Shown in pieces: positions 1 to 8,083 of a stretch of 64,000 nt of DNA (its first letter is position 1; each line of letters opens with the position of its first letter). The notes under the pieces are model-generated. The model saw only the letters and a list, made by a program, of their open reading frames with translations. It made no database searches and was not told where the DNA came from. This DNA is from Cupriavidus sp. U2. Its GTDB lineage: Bacteria; Pseudomonadota; Gammaproteobacteria; Burkholderiales; Burkholderiaceae. The position numbers and the translations under genes were made by a program. The DNA lies in the NCBI RefSeq assembly GCF_009663685.2, contig NZ_RCOG02000027.1, positions 426,348 to 490,347 on the forward strand, given 5' to 3'.

Positions 1-454
1 CACCAACCATCACCCGATCCTGGGCTTCGCCCCGGTTGCCGGCGCAAACCCGGCGCCAGGCAACCTGGCGCTGCAATCGGTGATGTCGAACCTGAATGCG
101 CAGGCGTACTACCCGCCCGGTATCCAGCTGGCGCTGCATGGCCACGTGCATGACTTCCAGGCCATCAACTTCGCGTCGGCGCATCCGGCGACGATCGTCT
201 CGGGCAACGGCGGCGACAACCTGGATGTGGCCCTGCCCGATCCGCTGCCGGCCGGCAGTGTCCCCGCACCCGGCACGACGATCGACCGCATCACCCATCA
301 CGCAAGCTTCGGCTTCCTGGTGATGGACCGTCATGCATCGCCGGCCACGGGCTGGCAGTTCAAGGCATACACCAAGGCCGGCAAGCTGCTGGCCACCTGC
401 GACCAGACCGGCAGCACGCTTGCCTGCGACAAGACCGGCTTCCTGACGCCCTGA
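1..454 (+). CDS. metallophosphoesterase, C-terminal part (5' end outside window)
   Basis: The frame is open from base 2 and ends at the TGA at 452-454, so about 150 C-terminal residues are present and the start lies upstream. A GHVHDFQ segment (bases about 140-160) matches the last metal-binding motif, GHxH, of calcineurin-like phosphoesterases, and a THHASFGF segment follows as in secreted family members. The upstream metal-binding motifs are missing, so substrate and export cannot be judged. Its stop overlaps the next start (TGATG), which indicates translational coupling to the cytochrome c peroxidase gene. Confidence 0.75.
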   Translation, partial: TNHHPILGFAPVAGANPAPGNLALQSVMSNLNAQAYYPPGIQLALHGHVHDFQAINFASAHPATIVSGNGGDNLDVALPDPLPAGSVPAPGTTIDRITHHASFGFLVMDRHASPATGWQFKAYTKAGKLLATCDQTGSTLACDKTGFLTP

Positions 455-1773
455 TGCGGAATCCGTTTCGCCGAAATGGCGTGCCCGCCGCCCGTGCGAT
501 GCTGCTGGCATGGGCGCTGACATCGCCCGTGCTGGCCGCGGAAACGGTGCTGCTGCCGGGTGCGCCTCCCGCCACGGTGGTGGCCACCATCGGCAGCGGC
601 ACACCCAAGGTCGCCGCCAAGTTGAATGCCACCGCTGCCGTGTTCCGTCCGGACCCGGCACTGGTGACGCTGGGCCGCCGCGCGTTCTTCGATGCGCGCC
701 TATCGATGCCGCGCGGCCAGTCTTGCGCCAGCTGCCACGATCCCGCCCGCGCGTTCTCGGCCACGCTGCCCGCCAGTACGCCGGGCGTGACGCAGGGCAG
801 CCGCCCCGGTCATTTCAGCCTGCGCAATCCGCCTTCGCTGCTGTACGTCCGCTACGTGCCACGCCGGCATTTCTACCAGGACGACGATGCCCCGGCCGCC
901 TCGCCGTTCGGCGGGCTGTTCGCCGATGGCCGCGCCGACACACTTGCCGAGCAGGTACGCGGGCCGCTGCTGGACCCCAACGAAATGAACAACGGCACGC
1001 CGGCCGGCCTGCTGCGCAACGTCAACGGCACCGACCTCGCGCCCGCCCTCGCCGCGCAGTTCGGGCCCGATGTGCGCCGCGACCCGGAGGCGCTGCTGCG
1101 CGCGCTGGGCGCCGCGCTGCAGGCCTACATGCAGAGCGACGAGATGGCGCCGTTCACGTCGCGCTTCGATGACTACCTGCGCCGCCGCACGCCGCTCACC
1201 GTTCAGGAAACCCGCGGGCTGGCGCTGTTCAAGAATCCGGACAAGGGCAATTGCATGAGCTGCCACACGCTGTCCGATACGGCGAGCCGCCCCGAACGTT
1301 CTCTGTTCACCGACTTCGGCTACGACGCGATTGCCGTGCCACGCAACCGCGCGCTGCCCGCCAACCGCGATCCGAAGCATTTCGACAACGGCCTGTGCGA
1401 CACCGCGCGGCGCCTGCGCTGGCCCGAGCCCACGCAATGGTGTGGCTATCTGCGTACGCCGGGCTTGCGCAACGTGGCGGTGCGCCAGCGTTTCATGCAC
1501 AACGGCGTGTTTGCCACGCTGCGCGACGCCGTGGCGTTCTACAACACACGCTCGATCGATCCGGGCAAGTGGTACCGCGACGGCAAGGTCTTCGACGACG
1601 TTCCCGCCGCCTACCGCGACAACATCAACGTGAATTCGCCGCCGATGAACCGCAAGCCGGGCATGCCGGCCGCCCTCACCGACGGCGAGATCGATGACAT
1701 CGTGGCGTTCCTGCGCACCCTGACCGATGCCGCTTACGTGAACGCGATGCCGCCCGTCGAAGCCAGGCGCTGA
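454..1773 (+). CDS. di-haem cytochrome c peroxidase family protein
   Basis: 439 aa. Residues 1-29 form a signal peptide (RR near the N-terminus, hydrophobic core, Ala-rich end), so the protein is periplasmic. Two c-type haem sites are visible: CASCH at 91-95 and CMSCH at 267-271, the arrangement of the CcpA/MauG superfamily, whose members reduce H2O2 or carry out oxidations through paired haems. The N-terminus is longer than in the classical enzyme and carries inserts near 140-160, so a MauG-like role is as possible as peroxidase. The ATG overlaps the preceding stop. The 3' end overlaps the convergent chemotaxis receptor gene by 40 bp. Family is secure, substrate is not. Confidence 0.88.
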   Translation: MRNPFRRNGVPAARAMLLAWALTSPVLAAETVLLPGAPPATVVATIGSGTPKVAAKLNATAAVFRPDPALVTLGRRAFFDARLSMPRGQSCASCHDPARAFSATLPASTPGVTQGSRPGHFSLRNPPSLLYVRYVPRRHFYQDDDAPAASPFGGLFADGRADTLAEQVRGPLLDPNEMNNGTPAGLLRNVNGTDLAPALAAQFGPDVRRDPEALLRALGAALQAYMQSDEMAPFTSRFDDYLRRRTPLTVQETRGLALFKNPDKGNCMSCHTLSDTASRPERSLFTDFGYDAIAVPRNRALPANRDPKHFDNGLCDTARRLRWPEPTQWCGYLRTPGLRNVAVRQRFMHNGVFATLRDAVAFYNTRSIDPGKWYRDGKVFDDVPAAYRDNINVNSPPMNRKPGMPAALTDGEIDDIVAFLRTLTDAAYVNAMPPVEARR

Positions 1774-3347
1774 CCTGCCGCCTGGGCTGCCTGGCCGCGC
1801 TGACCGCCGGTCCCCGGCAGCTTGAAGAAGGCCACGGCATCGGTCAGCATCTTGCCCTGCTCTTCGAGGGACTTCGACGCAACGGCGGCTTCATGCACCA
1901 GCGACGCGTTCTGCTGGGTCACCTGGTCGATCTGCACGATGGCCTGGTTCACCTGCTCGATGCCACGGTTCTGCTCGGCCGACGCCGCCGCGATTTCGCC
2001 GACGATATGGGTCACACTCGCCACGGCCTGGGTGACTTCCACCATGGTCTGGCCGGCCTCGCTGGCCAGCGTCGAACCGGCCCGCACCTGCGCCACCGAG
2101 GCGTCGATCAGTTCCTTGATCTCCTTGGCGGCGTTCGATGAGCGCTGCGCCAGACTGCGCACCTCGCTGGCCACCACCGCGAAGCCACGGCCCTGCTCGC
2201 CTGCGCGCGCAGCCTCCACCGCGGCGTTGAGCGCCAGGATGTTGGTCTGGAACGCGATGCTCTCGATGATGCCGGTAATGTCAGCGATCTTCGACGAACT
2301 GGCGCTGATGCCCTCCATCGTATCGACCACGAGCCCCACCCTGCCGCTGCCCTGCTGCGCCACTGCGGCGGCATTGCGCGCCAGTTCGCTGGCCTGCCGG
2401 GCGTTGTCGGTGTTGTGGCGTACCGTGGCGGTCAATTCCTCGATGCTTGCCGCCGTTTCTTCCAGCGACGCCGCCTGCTGTTCCGTACGGCTGGACAGGT
2501 CCATGTTGCCGCTGGCGATCTCGCCGGTGGCAACCGCGATGCTGCCGCTGCTTGCGCGCACGCGTACGACCGTTTCGGCCAGCCGGTCGTTCATGTCGCG
2601 CAGCGCGGCCAGCAGGCGGCCCGGCTCGTCCTGGGAATCCACCTCGATCCGCATGCCGACCTCGCCTCGGGCTACCGTGCGCGCCACCTCGACCGCGCGC
2701 TGGATCGGGCCGGTAATGGCCCGCGTCAGCAGCAGCCCGCCAAAGATGCCGAACACCACGGCGGCAATCGCCACCACGATCAGGAACGCGCGTTGCCGCG
2801 CGTAGTCGTCGTCGAGATTGCGGATCATCTCCTCCTGACGCTCGCGCGTGAAATCCGCGTAGTCGCGCGTGGCCTTGACCAGCGCGGCCAGCAGCGGCCG
2901 GCATTCGGCGTTCATCTTGGCAATCGCGGCGTCTTTCTTGCCGTCTAGCGCCATCCCGACGATGTCGGTCGCCACGGGGCCGTAGCGCGACTCGATGCGG
3001 TCGATCTCAGCCACCAGGCTGCGCGCGCCTTCGCTGACCCCCTCGGCCATGACCATCTGCTTGAGCTTGCCAAGGCGCGCACCCACATCGCCATGGGCCT
3101 TGAGCACCTCGGCCTTTTCCGTGTCCAGATCGGCCTGCGTCGTCACCAGCACCAGGTTACGCGCGGCAATGGCCCGACGGTCCACGGCGGTGCGCACCTG
3201 GGAGGCCACTTCGGCCCGGGCGTTGAGCCCGTTGATATAGGCGGCAAAGCCCTCGGTAGACCGGCTCAGCGCACGGAGCGACAACCCGGACACCACCAGC
3301 ACGACGAGCGCCAGCGTGCCAAACCCCGCGAGGAGCTTGGTCTTGAT
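1734..3347 (-). CDS. methyl-accepting chemotaxis protein with ATC in start position
   Basis: Residues read from the ATC at 3347-3345 give about 537 aa: TM1 (residues about 5-24), a helical periplasmic ligand domain, TM2 (about 188-208), HAMP, and a long coiled-coil signalling domain with the conserved tip GFAVVASEVR. The first usable start is a GTG at 3302-3300, which would cut TM1 in half. Upstream in frame, to the stop at 3375-3377, there is no ATG, GTG or TTG. An AGGGA Shine-Dalgarno (3355-3359) sits 7 nt before the ATC, and the sequence after it (IKTKLLAGFG) is the normal N-terminus of the family. So the coding frame is intact but the start codon looks mutated, miscalled or non-canonical. 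No C-terminal methylesterase-docking pentapeptide is seen. Confidence 0.85.
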   Translation of the reverse strand: MKTKLLAGFGTLALVVLVVSGLSLRALSRSTEGFAAYINGLNARAEVASQVRTAVDRRAIAARNLVLVTTQADLDTEKAEVLKAHGDVGARLGKLKQMVMAEGVSEGARSLVAEIDRIESRYGPVATDIVGMALDGKKDAAIAKMNAECRPLLAALVKATRDYADFTRERQEEMIRNLDDDYARQRAFLIVVAIAAVVFGIFGGLLLTRAITGPIQRAVEVARTVARGEVGMRIEVDSQDEPGRLLAALRDMNDRLAETVVRVRASSGSIAVATGEIASGNMDLSSRTEQQAASLEETAASIEELTATVRHNTDNARQASELARNAAAVAQQGSGRVGLVVDTMEGISASSSKIADITGIIESIAFQTNILALNAAVEAARAGEQGRGFAVVASEVRSLAQRSSNAAKEIKELIDASVAQVRAGSTLASEAGQTMVEVTQAVASVTHIVGEIAAASAEQNRGIEQVNQAIVQIDQVTQQNASLVHEAAVASKSLEEQGKMLTDAVAFFKLPGTGGQRGQAAQAAGQRLASTGGIAFT

Positions 3348-3530
3348 CGAAAGATCCCTGACTCTTTTCCCGATTCAACGGCCCAACGTCAGGCCAAAAC
3401 ACGATTGGAGCCACGGCGTGCGCCATGACCGACATCGCTGAGAGAACCCGTTCTAGTGGTATTGGCGGGCGTCGTTGCGCGCCGCTCTGATCAATGTCTG
3501 CTTTGTCTGGCTAACGGGTAGACAGGGCTT

Positions 3531-3569
3531 CGATTTACCCCTACGCGAGGAGGGGTTGAGGGTAAATCG
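3531..3569. repeat. 10-bp perfect inverted repeat upstream of nnrS
   Basis: CGATTTACCC (3531-3540) and GGGTAAATCG (3560-3569) are exact reverse complements separated by 19 nt. Inside them CCCCT and AGGGG can form a second, nested stem. The element lies about 50 bp upstream of the probable nnrS promoter and about 180 bp from the kinase-facing side of the chemotaxis gene start. No T-run follows, so it is more likely an operator pair or structured leader than a terminator. Confidence 0.5.
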
Positions 3570-3618
3570 CCTCGGTGTTTTCACTTACGCAACGGATTTC
3601 ATGCGGCGCCGCTCCAGT

Positions 3619-3641
3619 AAATTGCATTTCATATGCATCTT
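3619..3641. promoter_or_regulatory. NsrR-like operator
   Basis: A 23-bp imperfect dyad whose core is TGCATTTCATATGCA. It matches the published NsrR pattern (AAGATG-type half sites around an AT-rich centre) at about 17 of 22 informative positions, judged by eye. It overlaps the -35 and spacer of the nnrS promoter, the expected place for repression by the NO-sensing iron-sulfur regulator NsrR. nnrS is a classic NsrR target in beta- and gammaproteobacteria. Confidence 0.55.
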
Positions 3642-3650
3642 TCCTAGAAT
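3622..3650 (+). promoter_or_regulatory. sigma70-type promoter of nnrS
   Basis: TTGCAT (3622-3627) and TAGAAT (3645-3650) are spaced by 17 bp. The -10 matches consensus at five of six positions, the -35 only at three. Transcription would start near 3657, about 50 nt before the nnrS ATG. The NsrR-like dyad covers the -35 and most of the spacer. Confidence 0.5.
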
Positions 3651-3705
3651 CGACTCCGTCACACCGCACGTTCCTGCACGTCATCATCCCTTCGCGCTTC
3701 TCACC

Positions 3706-4908
3706 ATGTCAGTCCTGCTGCAGATCTCCCCACCCTCGCGCACGCCCACCTATCGCGGCCTGCCCATCCTGGCGCTCGGCTTCCGTCCCTTCTACCTGCT
3801 GGCCGCGGCATTCGGCGCGATGGCCATGGCGGCCTGGGTGGCCATGTATCTGGGCTGGTGGATACCTGCCACGCAGCCGTGGCTGGGCAGCATGGCGTGG
3901 CACGCCCACGAGATGGTGTTCGGGTTCTCGGCCGCCGTCGTCGTGGGCTTTCTCTTTACGGCGGGCAAGAACTGGACGGGCCTGCAAACCCCGCAGGGCG
4001 CCTGGCTGGGGGCGCTGGCCGGTGTATGGCTGCTGGCCCGCGTGCTGATGTGGACCGGTCCCGCCTGGGCGGCCATTGCGGCCGATGTGGCCTTCCTTCC
4101 CCTGTGCAGCCTGAGCTTCTACAGCATCCTGCGCCGGGCCAGGAGCCGGCGAAACTACGGGCTGGCGATCGCGCTGGGCATCATGGGCGCGCTCAATATC
4201 GGGTTTCACGCCGCCCTTCAGGCAGGCCGCATCGACTGGGCACTGCATGCGGCCGAAGCGGCCACCGGTCTGGTGGCGATTTTCGTGACCGTGATCGGCG
4301 GGCGCGTGATTCCGATGTTCACCGCCAATGCGATTCCCGGCGCGCGCATCCGTCGCTGGCAGACGGTGGAACGCGGCGTGGTTGCGCTGACCCTGCTGGC
4401 TGCGGTTGCCGCCGCACTGCAGGCGCCCGCGTGGCTGACCGGCATGCTGGCACTGGCCGCGGCGGTTGCCCATGGCGTCCGCCTGCATGGCTGGGATTCG
4501 CATCGCACACTTCGCAAGCCCATTGTCAGCATCCTGCACGTCGCCTACGCGTTCCTGCCGATCGGCTTCATTCTGATCGCCGCTGCCGCCGCCGGCTGGC
4601 TCGACCGCTCCACGGCGCTGCATGCCCTGACTGTCGGTGTGATCGGCTGCGCCATCATCGCGATGGTCACGCGCACCGCCCTCGGCCATACCGGCCGCAG
4701 GCTTGAAACTGGCCGCATGGAGCACCTGGCCTATCTGTTCATGGTGCTGGCTGCCGTGGTACGCGTGGCTGGCCCGCTTTGGCTGCCAGAGCTGAAGCCA
4801 CAGGCCATCGCGCTGGCCGGCGCGCTGTGGGTGCTGTCGCTGGTCCTGTATCTCGTCAAGTACACCCCGTTCCTGGCCCGTCCGCGCGTGGATGGCAAGG
4901 AGGGGTGA
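3706..4908 (+). CDS. nnrS: NnrS family haem-copper membrane protein
   Basis: 400 aa from the ATG at 3706, the start that gives the usual NnrS N-terminus (PTYRGLPILALGFRPFYLLA). An upstream in-frame start at 3475 would run through the promoter and operator. About 12 hydrophobic segments fill the protein. NnrS proteins are associated with defence against nitric oxide and with denitrification regulons, and metal-ligand histidines are spread among the helices (for example WHAHEMVFGF near residue 65). The NsrR-like operator upstream fits this role. No nitrite or NO reductase gene lies nearby, so here the gene stands alone. Confidence 0.9.
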   Translation: MSVLLQISPPSRTPTYRGLPILALGFRPFYLLAAAFGAMAMAAWVAMYLGWWIPATQPWLGSMAWHAHEMVFGFSAAVVVGFLFTAGKNWTGLQTPQGAWLGALAGVWLLARVLMWTGPAWAAIAADVAFLPLCSLSFYSILRRARSRRNYGLAIALGIMGALNIGFHAALQAGRIDWALHAAEAATGLVAIFVTVIGGRVIPMFTANAIPGARIRRWQTVERGVVALTLLAAVAAALQAPAWLTGMLALAAAVAHGVRLHGWDSHRTLRKPIVSILHVAYAFLPIGFILIAAAAAGWLDRSTALHALTVGVIGCAIIAMVTRTALGHTGRRLETGRMEHLAYLFMVLAAVVRVAGPLWLPELKPQAIALAGALWVLSLVLYLVKYTPFLARPRVDGKEG

Positions 4909-4937
4909 CCCGCTGTCTCCCGGCCGCATCCCTCGCG

Positions 4938-4965
4938 TTGCGGTTCCGGCCCGCTGTGATACGAT
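4938..4965 (+). promoter_or_regulatory. possible sigma70 promoter
   Basis: TTGCGG (4938-4943) and TACGAT (4960-4965) are separated by 16 bp, upstream of the small exported NTF2-like gene. The match is moderate and was found by eye only. Confidence 0.35.
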
Positions 4966-5049
4966 GACTTACAACTGCTCGCAACGATATTCCCCGCGGC
5001 GGTTGCCTCATCGACCCACCAAGTCACAACAGAACAAATGGGAGACATC

Positions 5050-5490
5050 ATGCGTAGATTCACCGCGGCGCTGGGCGCCGCCATCCTGCTGGGCATTGCC
5101 GCCACGCCGGCCCTGGCGCAATCGGCCGACCAGGCCGTCAGCGCCGCCGCCGAAAAGCTGCGCGTGGCCATGGTTGATCCGGACCAGGCCACGCTGTCGG
5201 GCCTGGTGGCCGATTCGCTGAGCTATGGCCACTCCGGCGGCCGTATCGACACGAAGGCCAGCTTTATCGGCGACCTGCTCGACAAGAAGTCGGACTTCGT
5301 CAGCATCAACATTACCGACCAGACCGTGCACGTATCAGGCGACGTCGCGGTGATTCGCCACACGCTGTCCGGCGAGACGCTCGACAACGGCAAGCAGGGA
5401 ACCGTGCTGCTCAAGGTGCTACAGGTATGGCAAAAGCAAGGCGGGCAATGGAAGCTGATTGCGCGCCAGGCGGTGAAGGCGGCTGCCTGA
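5050..5490 (+). CDS. exported NTF2-like (DUF4440-type) protein
   Basis: 146 aa. The start at 5050 is preferred over the ATG at 5038 because GGGAG (5040-5044) lies 5 nt before it. Residues 1-23 are a signal peptide ending ALA-Q. The mature part has the pattern of the nuclear-transport-factor-2 fold used by DUF4440 proteins: an N-terminal helix with a VADSLSYGHSGG segment, then a beta-rich half ending QVWQKQGGQWKLIARQ. Such proteins bind small ligands or act as isomerase-like or immunity domains, and no function can be assigned here. A terminator follows, so it is probably monocistronic. Confidence 0.8.
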   Translation: MRRFTAALGAAILLGIAATPALAQSADQAVSAAAEKLRVAMVDPDQATLSGLVADSLSYGHSGGRIDTKASFIGDLLDKKSDFVSINITDQTVHVSGDVAVIRHTLSGETLDNGKQGTVLLKVLQVWQKQGGQWKLIARQAVKAAA

Positions 5491-5525
5491 GCGACGCTAC
5501 CTGTCTGGAAGTCCGGACACTGATA

Positions 5526-5540
5526 GGATGTCTGACATCC
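5526..5540. promoter_or_regulatory. 15-bp palindrome GGATGTC-t-GACATCC
   Basis: Perfect 7-bp arms around a single base, located between the stop of the NTF2-like gene and its terminator. Short odd-centred palindromes of this form are typical regulator sites, but this one lies in a 3' untranslated region, so it may instead be a small hairpin or mark a promoter for downstream RNA. Confidence 0.35.
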
Positions 5541-5569
5541 AACGATGGAGGTTTCGAGAGCATGGAAAG

Positions 5570-5600
5570 GGGCGCACCCGGATGGGGTAGCGCCCTTTTT
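5570..5600 (+). terminator. intrinsic terminator
   Basis: GGGCGC (5570-5575) pairs with GCGCCC (5590-5595) across a 14-nt loop that can itself pair partly, followed directly by five T (5596-5600). It ends the NTF2-like transcript. Confidence 0.7.
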
Positions 5601-5751
5601 CCTTGCGCGTCGGCGTGCAAATGCGCAAAACGCCGCAGCATCCGTGCGTCAGAGGACTTCCTGTACCATGTGGGCTCGCAGCATTACGCATCGCCGCCAC
5701 GCCGGGCGGTGCGCTCGCCGCACACTTCGGGACCATCGGATCATCACCCGC

Positions 5752-5964
5752 GTGACTGAACACTCGACCCCATCCAGCCCTGCCTCACCATCGCCCCCTT
5801 TGCGTGACGTGCTGGCTGCCCTGCGCGCCGCCACGTCGGCCAGCGTGCGCGAGCCGGCAGAGGTCGCGCTGGCTTGCGCCGGGCGCAGCGGGCGTTCAAC
5901 GATCTGCTGGCCCGTGTTGCCGCGCACGCCGGGTCCGGCGCGCAGTAGCCGCGCGATACGCTGA
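5752..5964 (+). CDS. small ORF before the PAS kinase, possibly frameshifted
   Basis: A GTG at 5752 opens a 70-codon frame ending in TGA at 5962-5964, which overlaps the kinase ATG (TGATG) and could couple the two. The first half (LRDVLAALRAATSASVREPAEV) looks like a real helical protein. From about 5870 the codons become poor (TCA, ATA, TGC TGG), while the next frame reads LRRAQRAFNDLLARVAAHAG with good codons and stops at 5946-5948. A one-base indel near 5870-5880 would join the two halves into a protein of about 65 aa. I do not recognise it. It may be a real frameshift, a sequencing slip, or not a gene. Confidence 0.3.
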   Translation: MTEHSTPSSPASPSPPLRDVLAALRAATSASVREPAEVALACAGRSGRSTICWPVLPRTPGPARSSRAIR

Positions 5965-7625
5965 TGCCTGACGCCCTCGAACAACAGCCGCCCCACCAAC
6001 GTGCCTTCGATACGGGGGCGCTGTTCGACGCCCTGCCCGAATCCTATCTGGTGCTCAATGCGGCGCTCGAAGTCGTGGCCGCCAATGCCCGCTACCTGGC
6101 CATGGCCGGCCGCTCGCGCAATGATGTCATGGGCAAGTCGGTCTTCGACATCAATCCCTCGCTGTCCGCATCCCAGATGGCGGCACGCCGGGATTGGCTT
6201 GCCAGCACGCTCGACGACCTGCTGGAAGGCGAATCGCGTCTGTCGCCGCTGATCCGCTACGACGGCCACCCGGCTGGCACCGGCAATACCGAGCGATACT
6301 GGCAGGCCAAGGCGACGCGGCTGGACGGCGTATCGGACGCGGCATTCGTGCTCCAGGTCATGGACGTGACCGATCACATCGTCAAGACCGAACAGACCCG
6401 CCGCGAGCACGCCAAGCTGCGGTCGCAGGCGCGCCTGCGCCAGGTGCTCGTGGAAGAAGCCAATGCGGCGCTGCAAACGCACCGCAAACAGCTTGAGGAG
6501 CTGCTCGCGTTTGCCAAGGTTGGCGCGTGGGAACTCGACGTCGCCACCGGGTTCATGGCCTGTACCGACCAGTGCAAGGCCAACATGGGGCTGCAGCCGG
6601 ACGACGCCATCAACGAGGCGCGGGTCTTTGGCGAACTGATGCACATCGACGACCGCGAGATGGTGCGTACCGCCATGACAGCGGCCATCGCCAGCCGCGT
6701 GCATTTCGAGGTGGAGTACCGCGTGCTCTGGCAGGACGGCACCATGCGCTGGCTGATGTCGCGCGGCGCCGCACGCTATCTCGGGGACGGCTCGGCCCAG
6801 TCGTTGATCGGCTTCACGATCGACATCACGGCGCGCAAGGCGTCGGAGCTGCACTACCAGGCAGTTGCCCAGGAAGAACAGCGCGCCCGCGAAGTGAGCG
6901 AACGCGGTGCCCGCGCCATGGACCATTTCGTGGCGGCGGTCAGCCATGAGCTGCGCTCGCCGCTGCACGCCATCCTTTGGTGGACCACGCTGCTGGAGCG
7001 CGGCACCGACCCGGCCCACGTGCGGCGCGCCGGGGAGGTCATCGAACGCAATACCCGCCAGCTGGCCCGCATGGTGGACGATCTGCTCGACAGCGGCGCC
7101 ATTGCCACCGGCAAGCTGTCGGTGGATCTGCGCCTGCTGGACATGGCGGCCCTGGCGGCCACGGTGGCCGAAGATCTGCGTCTGGATGCGGAGTCGAGGA
7201 ACGTGACGCTGATCGTCGCGCCGGCGCTGCCCTGCCCGGTGATGGCCGATGAGCATCGGATCAAGCAGGTGGTGCTGAACCTGCTGACCAATGCGCTGAA
7301 GTTCGCTGAGCGCGGCACCGTGGAACTGGCCGTCGCGTCGAACGGCGCGGACGTCGTGCTATCCGTGCGGGATTCCGGCGTGGGCATCGCGCCCGAAGCG
7401 CTCGAGCGCATCTTCGAGCGGTTCGAACAGGCCCACCGCGAACACGCCAATCGGGCGCCGGGGCTGGGCCTGGGGCTCTGGATGGTCAAGAACCTGGTGC
7501 TGATGCACAACGGCAGCGTGAGCGCGCACAGCGACGGACTGGGCAAGGGATCGATGTTCCGCGTGCAACTGCCGCTGGCGCAACTGGCGAGCGGCGCGCT
7601 AGCGGCAGGCAGCCGCGCAGGCTAG
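5964..7625 (+). CDS. cytoplasmic PAS-PAS hybrid sensor histidine kinase
   Basis: 553 aa with no membrane segment. PAS domains occupy about 20-140 and 182-292, joined by a coiled coil (145-180). The DHp H-box SHELRSPLHAI has its phospho-acceptor at His328. The ATPase part shows NLLTNALKF, DSGVGIAPE and GLGLGLWMV (N, G1, G2 boxes). There is no Shine-Dalgarno sequence. The start overlaps the stop of the upstream small ORF, so translation may be coupled. It converges on the receiver/bacteriophytochrome genes with a 4-bp overlap, which suggests the lone receiver downstream (7622-8083) as a possible partner. The signal sensed by the PAS domains is not evident. Confidence 0.9.
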   Translation: MPDALEQQPPHQRAFDTGALFDALPESYLVLNAALEVVAANARYLAMAGRSRNDVMGKSVFDINPSLSASQMAARRDWLASTLDDLLEGESRLSPLIRYDGHPAGTGNTERYWQAKATRLDGVSDAAFVLQVMDVTDHIVKTEQTRREHAKLRSQARLRQVLVEEANAALQTHRKQLEELLAFAKVGAWELDVATGFMACTDQCKANMGLQPDDAINEARVFGELMHIDDREMVRTAMTAAIASRVHFEVEYRVLWQDGTMRWLMSRGAARYLGDGSAQSLIGFTIDITARKASELHYQAVAQEEQRAREVSERGARAMDHFVAAVSHELRSPLHAILWWTTLLERGTDPAHVRRAGEVIERNTRQLARMVDDLLDSGAIATGKLSVDLRLLDMAALAATVAEDLRLDAESRNVTLIVAPALPCPVMADEHRIKQVVLNLLTNALKFAERGTVELAVASNGADVVLSVRDSGVGIAPEALERIFERFEQAHREHANRAPGLGLGLWMVKNLVLMHNGSVSAHSDGLGKGSMFRVQLPLAQLASGALAAGSRAG

Positions 7626-8083
7626 CGCGAGTACGGCGGCGGCTCGTTCAGCACGGCCCAGAACACGCCCAGGTCGTTGATGGCGGCCATGAAGTCGTCG
7701 AACTCGACCGGCTTCACCACATAGGCATTGACGCCCAGGTCATAGCTCTTGAGCAGGTCGCGTTCCTCGCGCGACGATGTCAGCATGACGACCGGCACGC
7801 GGCGCAGCCGATCGTCCGCCCGCACTTCGCGCAGCACCTCGTGGCCGTCCACCTTCGGCAGCTTCTTGTCCAGCAGGATCACCGCCGGATTCTCTTCCGG
7901 ACGATCGGCATAGGCGCCTTCGCGGCGCAGGAAATCGAGCGCCTCCGCACCGTCGCGCACCGACACCACCGGGTTGGCAAGGCGGGTTTTCTGCAGCGCG
8001 ATCAACGTCAGCTCGATGTCGTCAGGATTGTCTTCCACCAGCAGGATCGGCCTCAGCACGCTCGTTCTCCAGGTTTCTTGCAT
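7622..8083 (-). CDS. single-domain response regulator, phytochrome partner type
   Basis: 153 aa receiver only, of the longer type found next to phytochrome kinases (Rcp1/BphR-like). The acidic pocket is E17/D18, the phospho-acceptor Asp72 (VILLDKKLP) and the conserved Lys lies in VVKPVE near 124. The ATG at 8083 falls inside the last codons of the bacteriophytochrome gene (62-bp overlap), so the two are translated from one mRNA. With no output domain, it probably relays phosphate or acts by protein contact. Confidence 0.9.
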   Translation of the reverse strand: MQETWRTSVLRPILLVEDNPDDIELTLIALQKTRLANPVVSVRDGAEALDFLRREGAYADRPEENPAVILLDKKLPKVDGHEVLREVRADDRLRRVPVVMLTSSREERDLLKSYDLGVNAYVVKPVEFDDFMAAINDLGVFWAVLNEPPPYSR

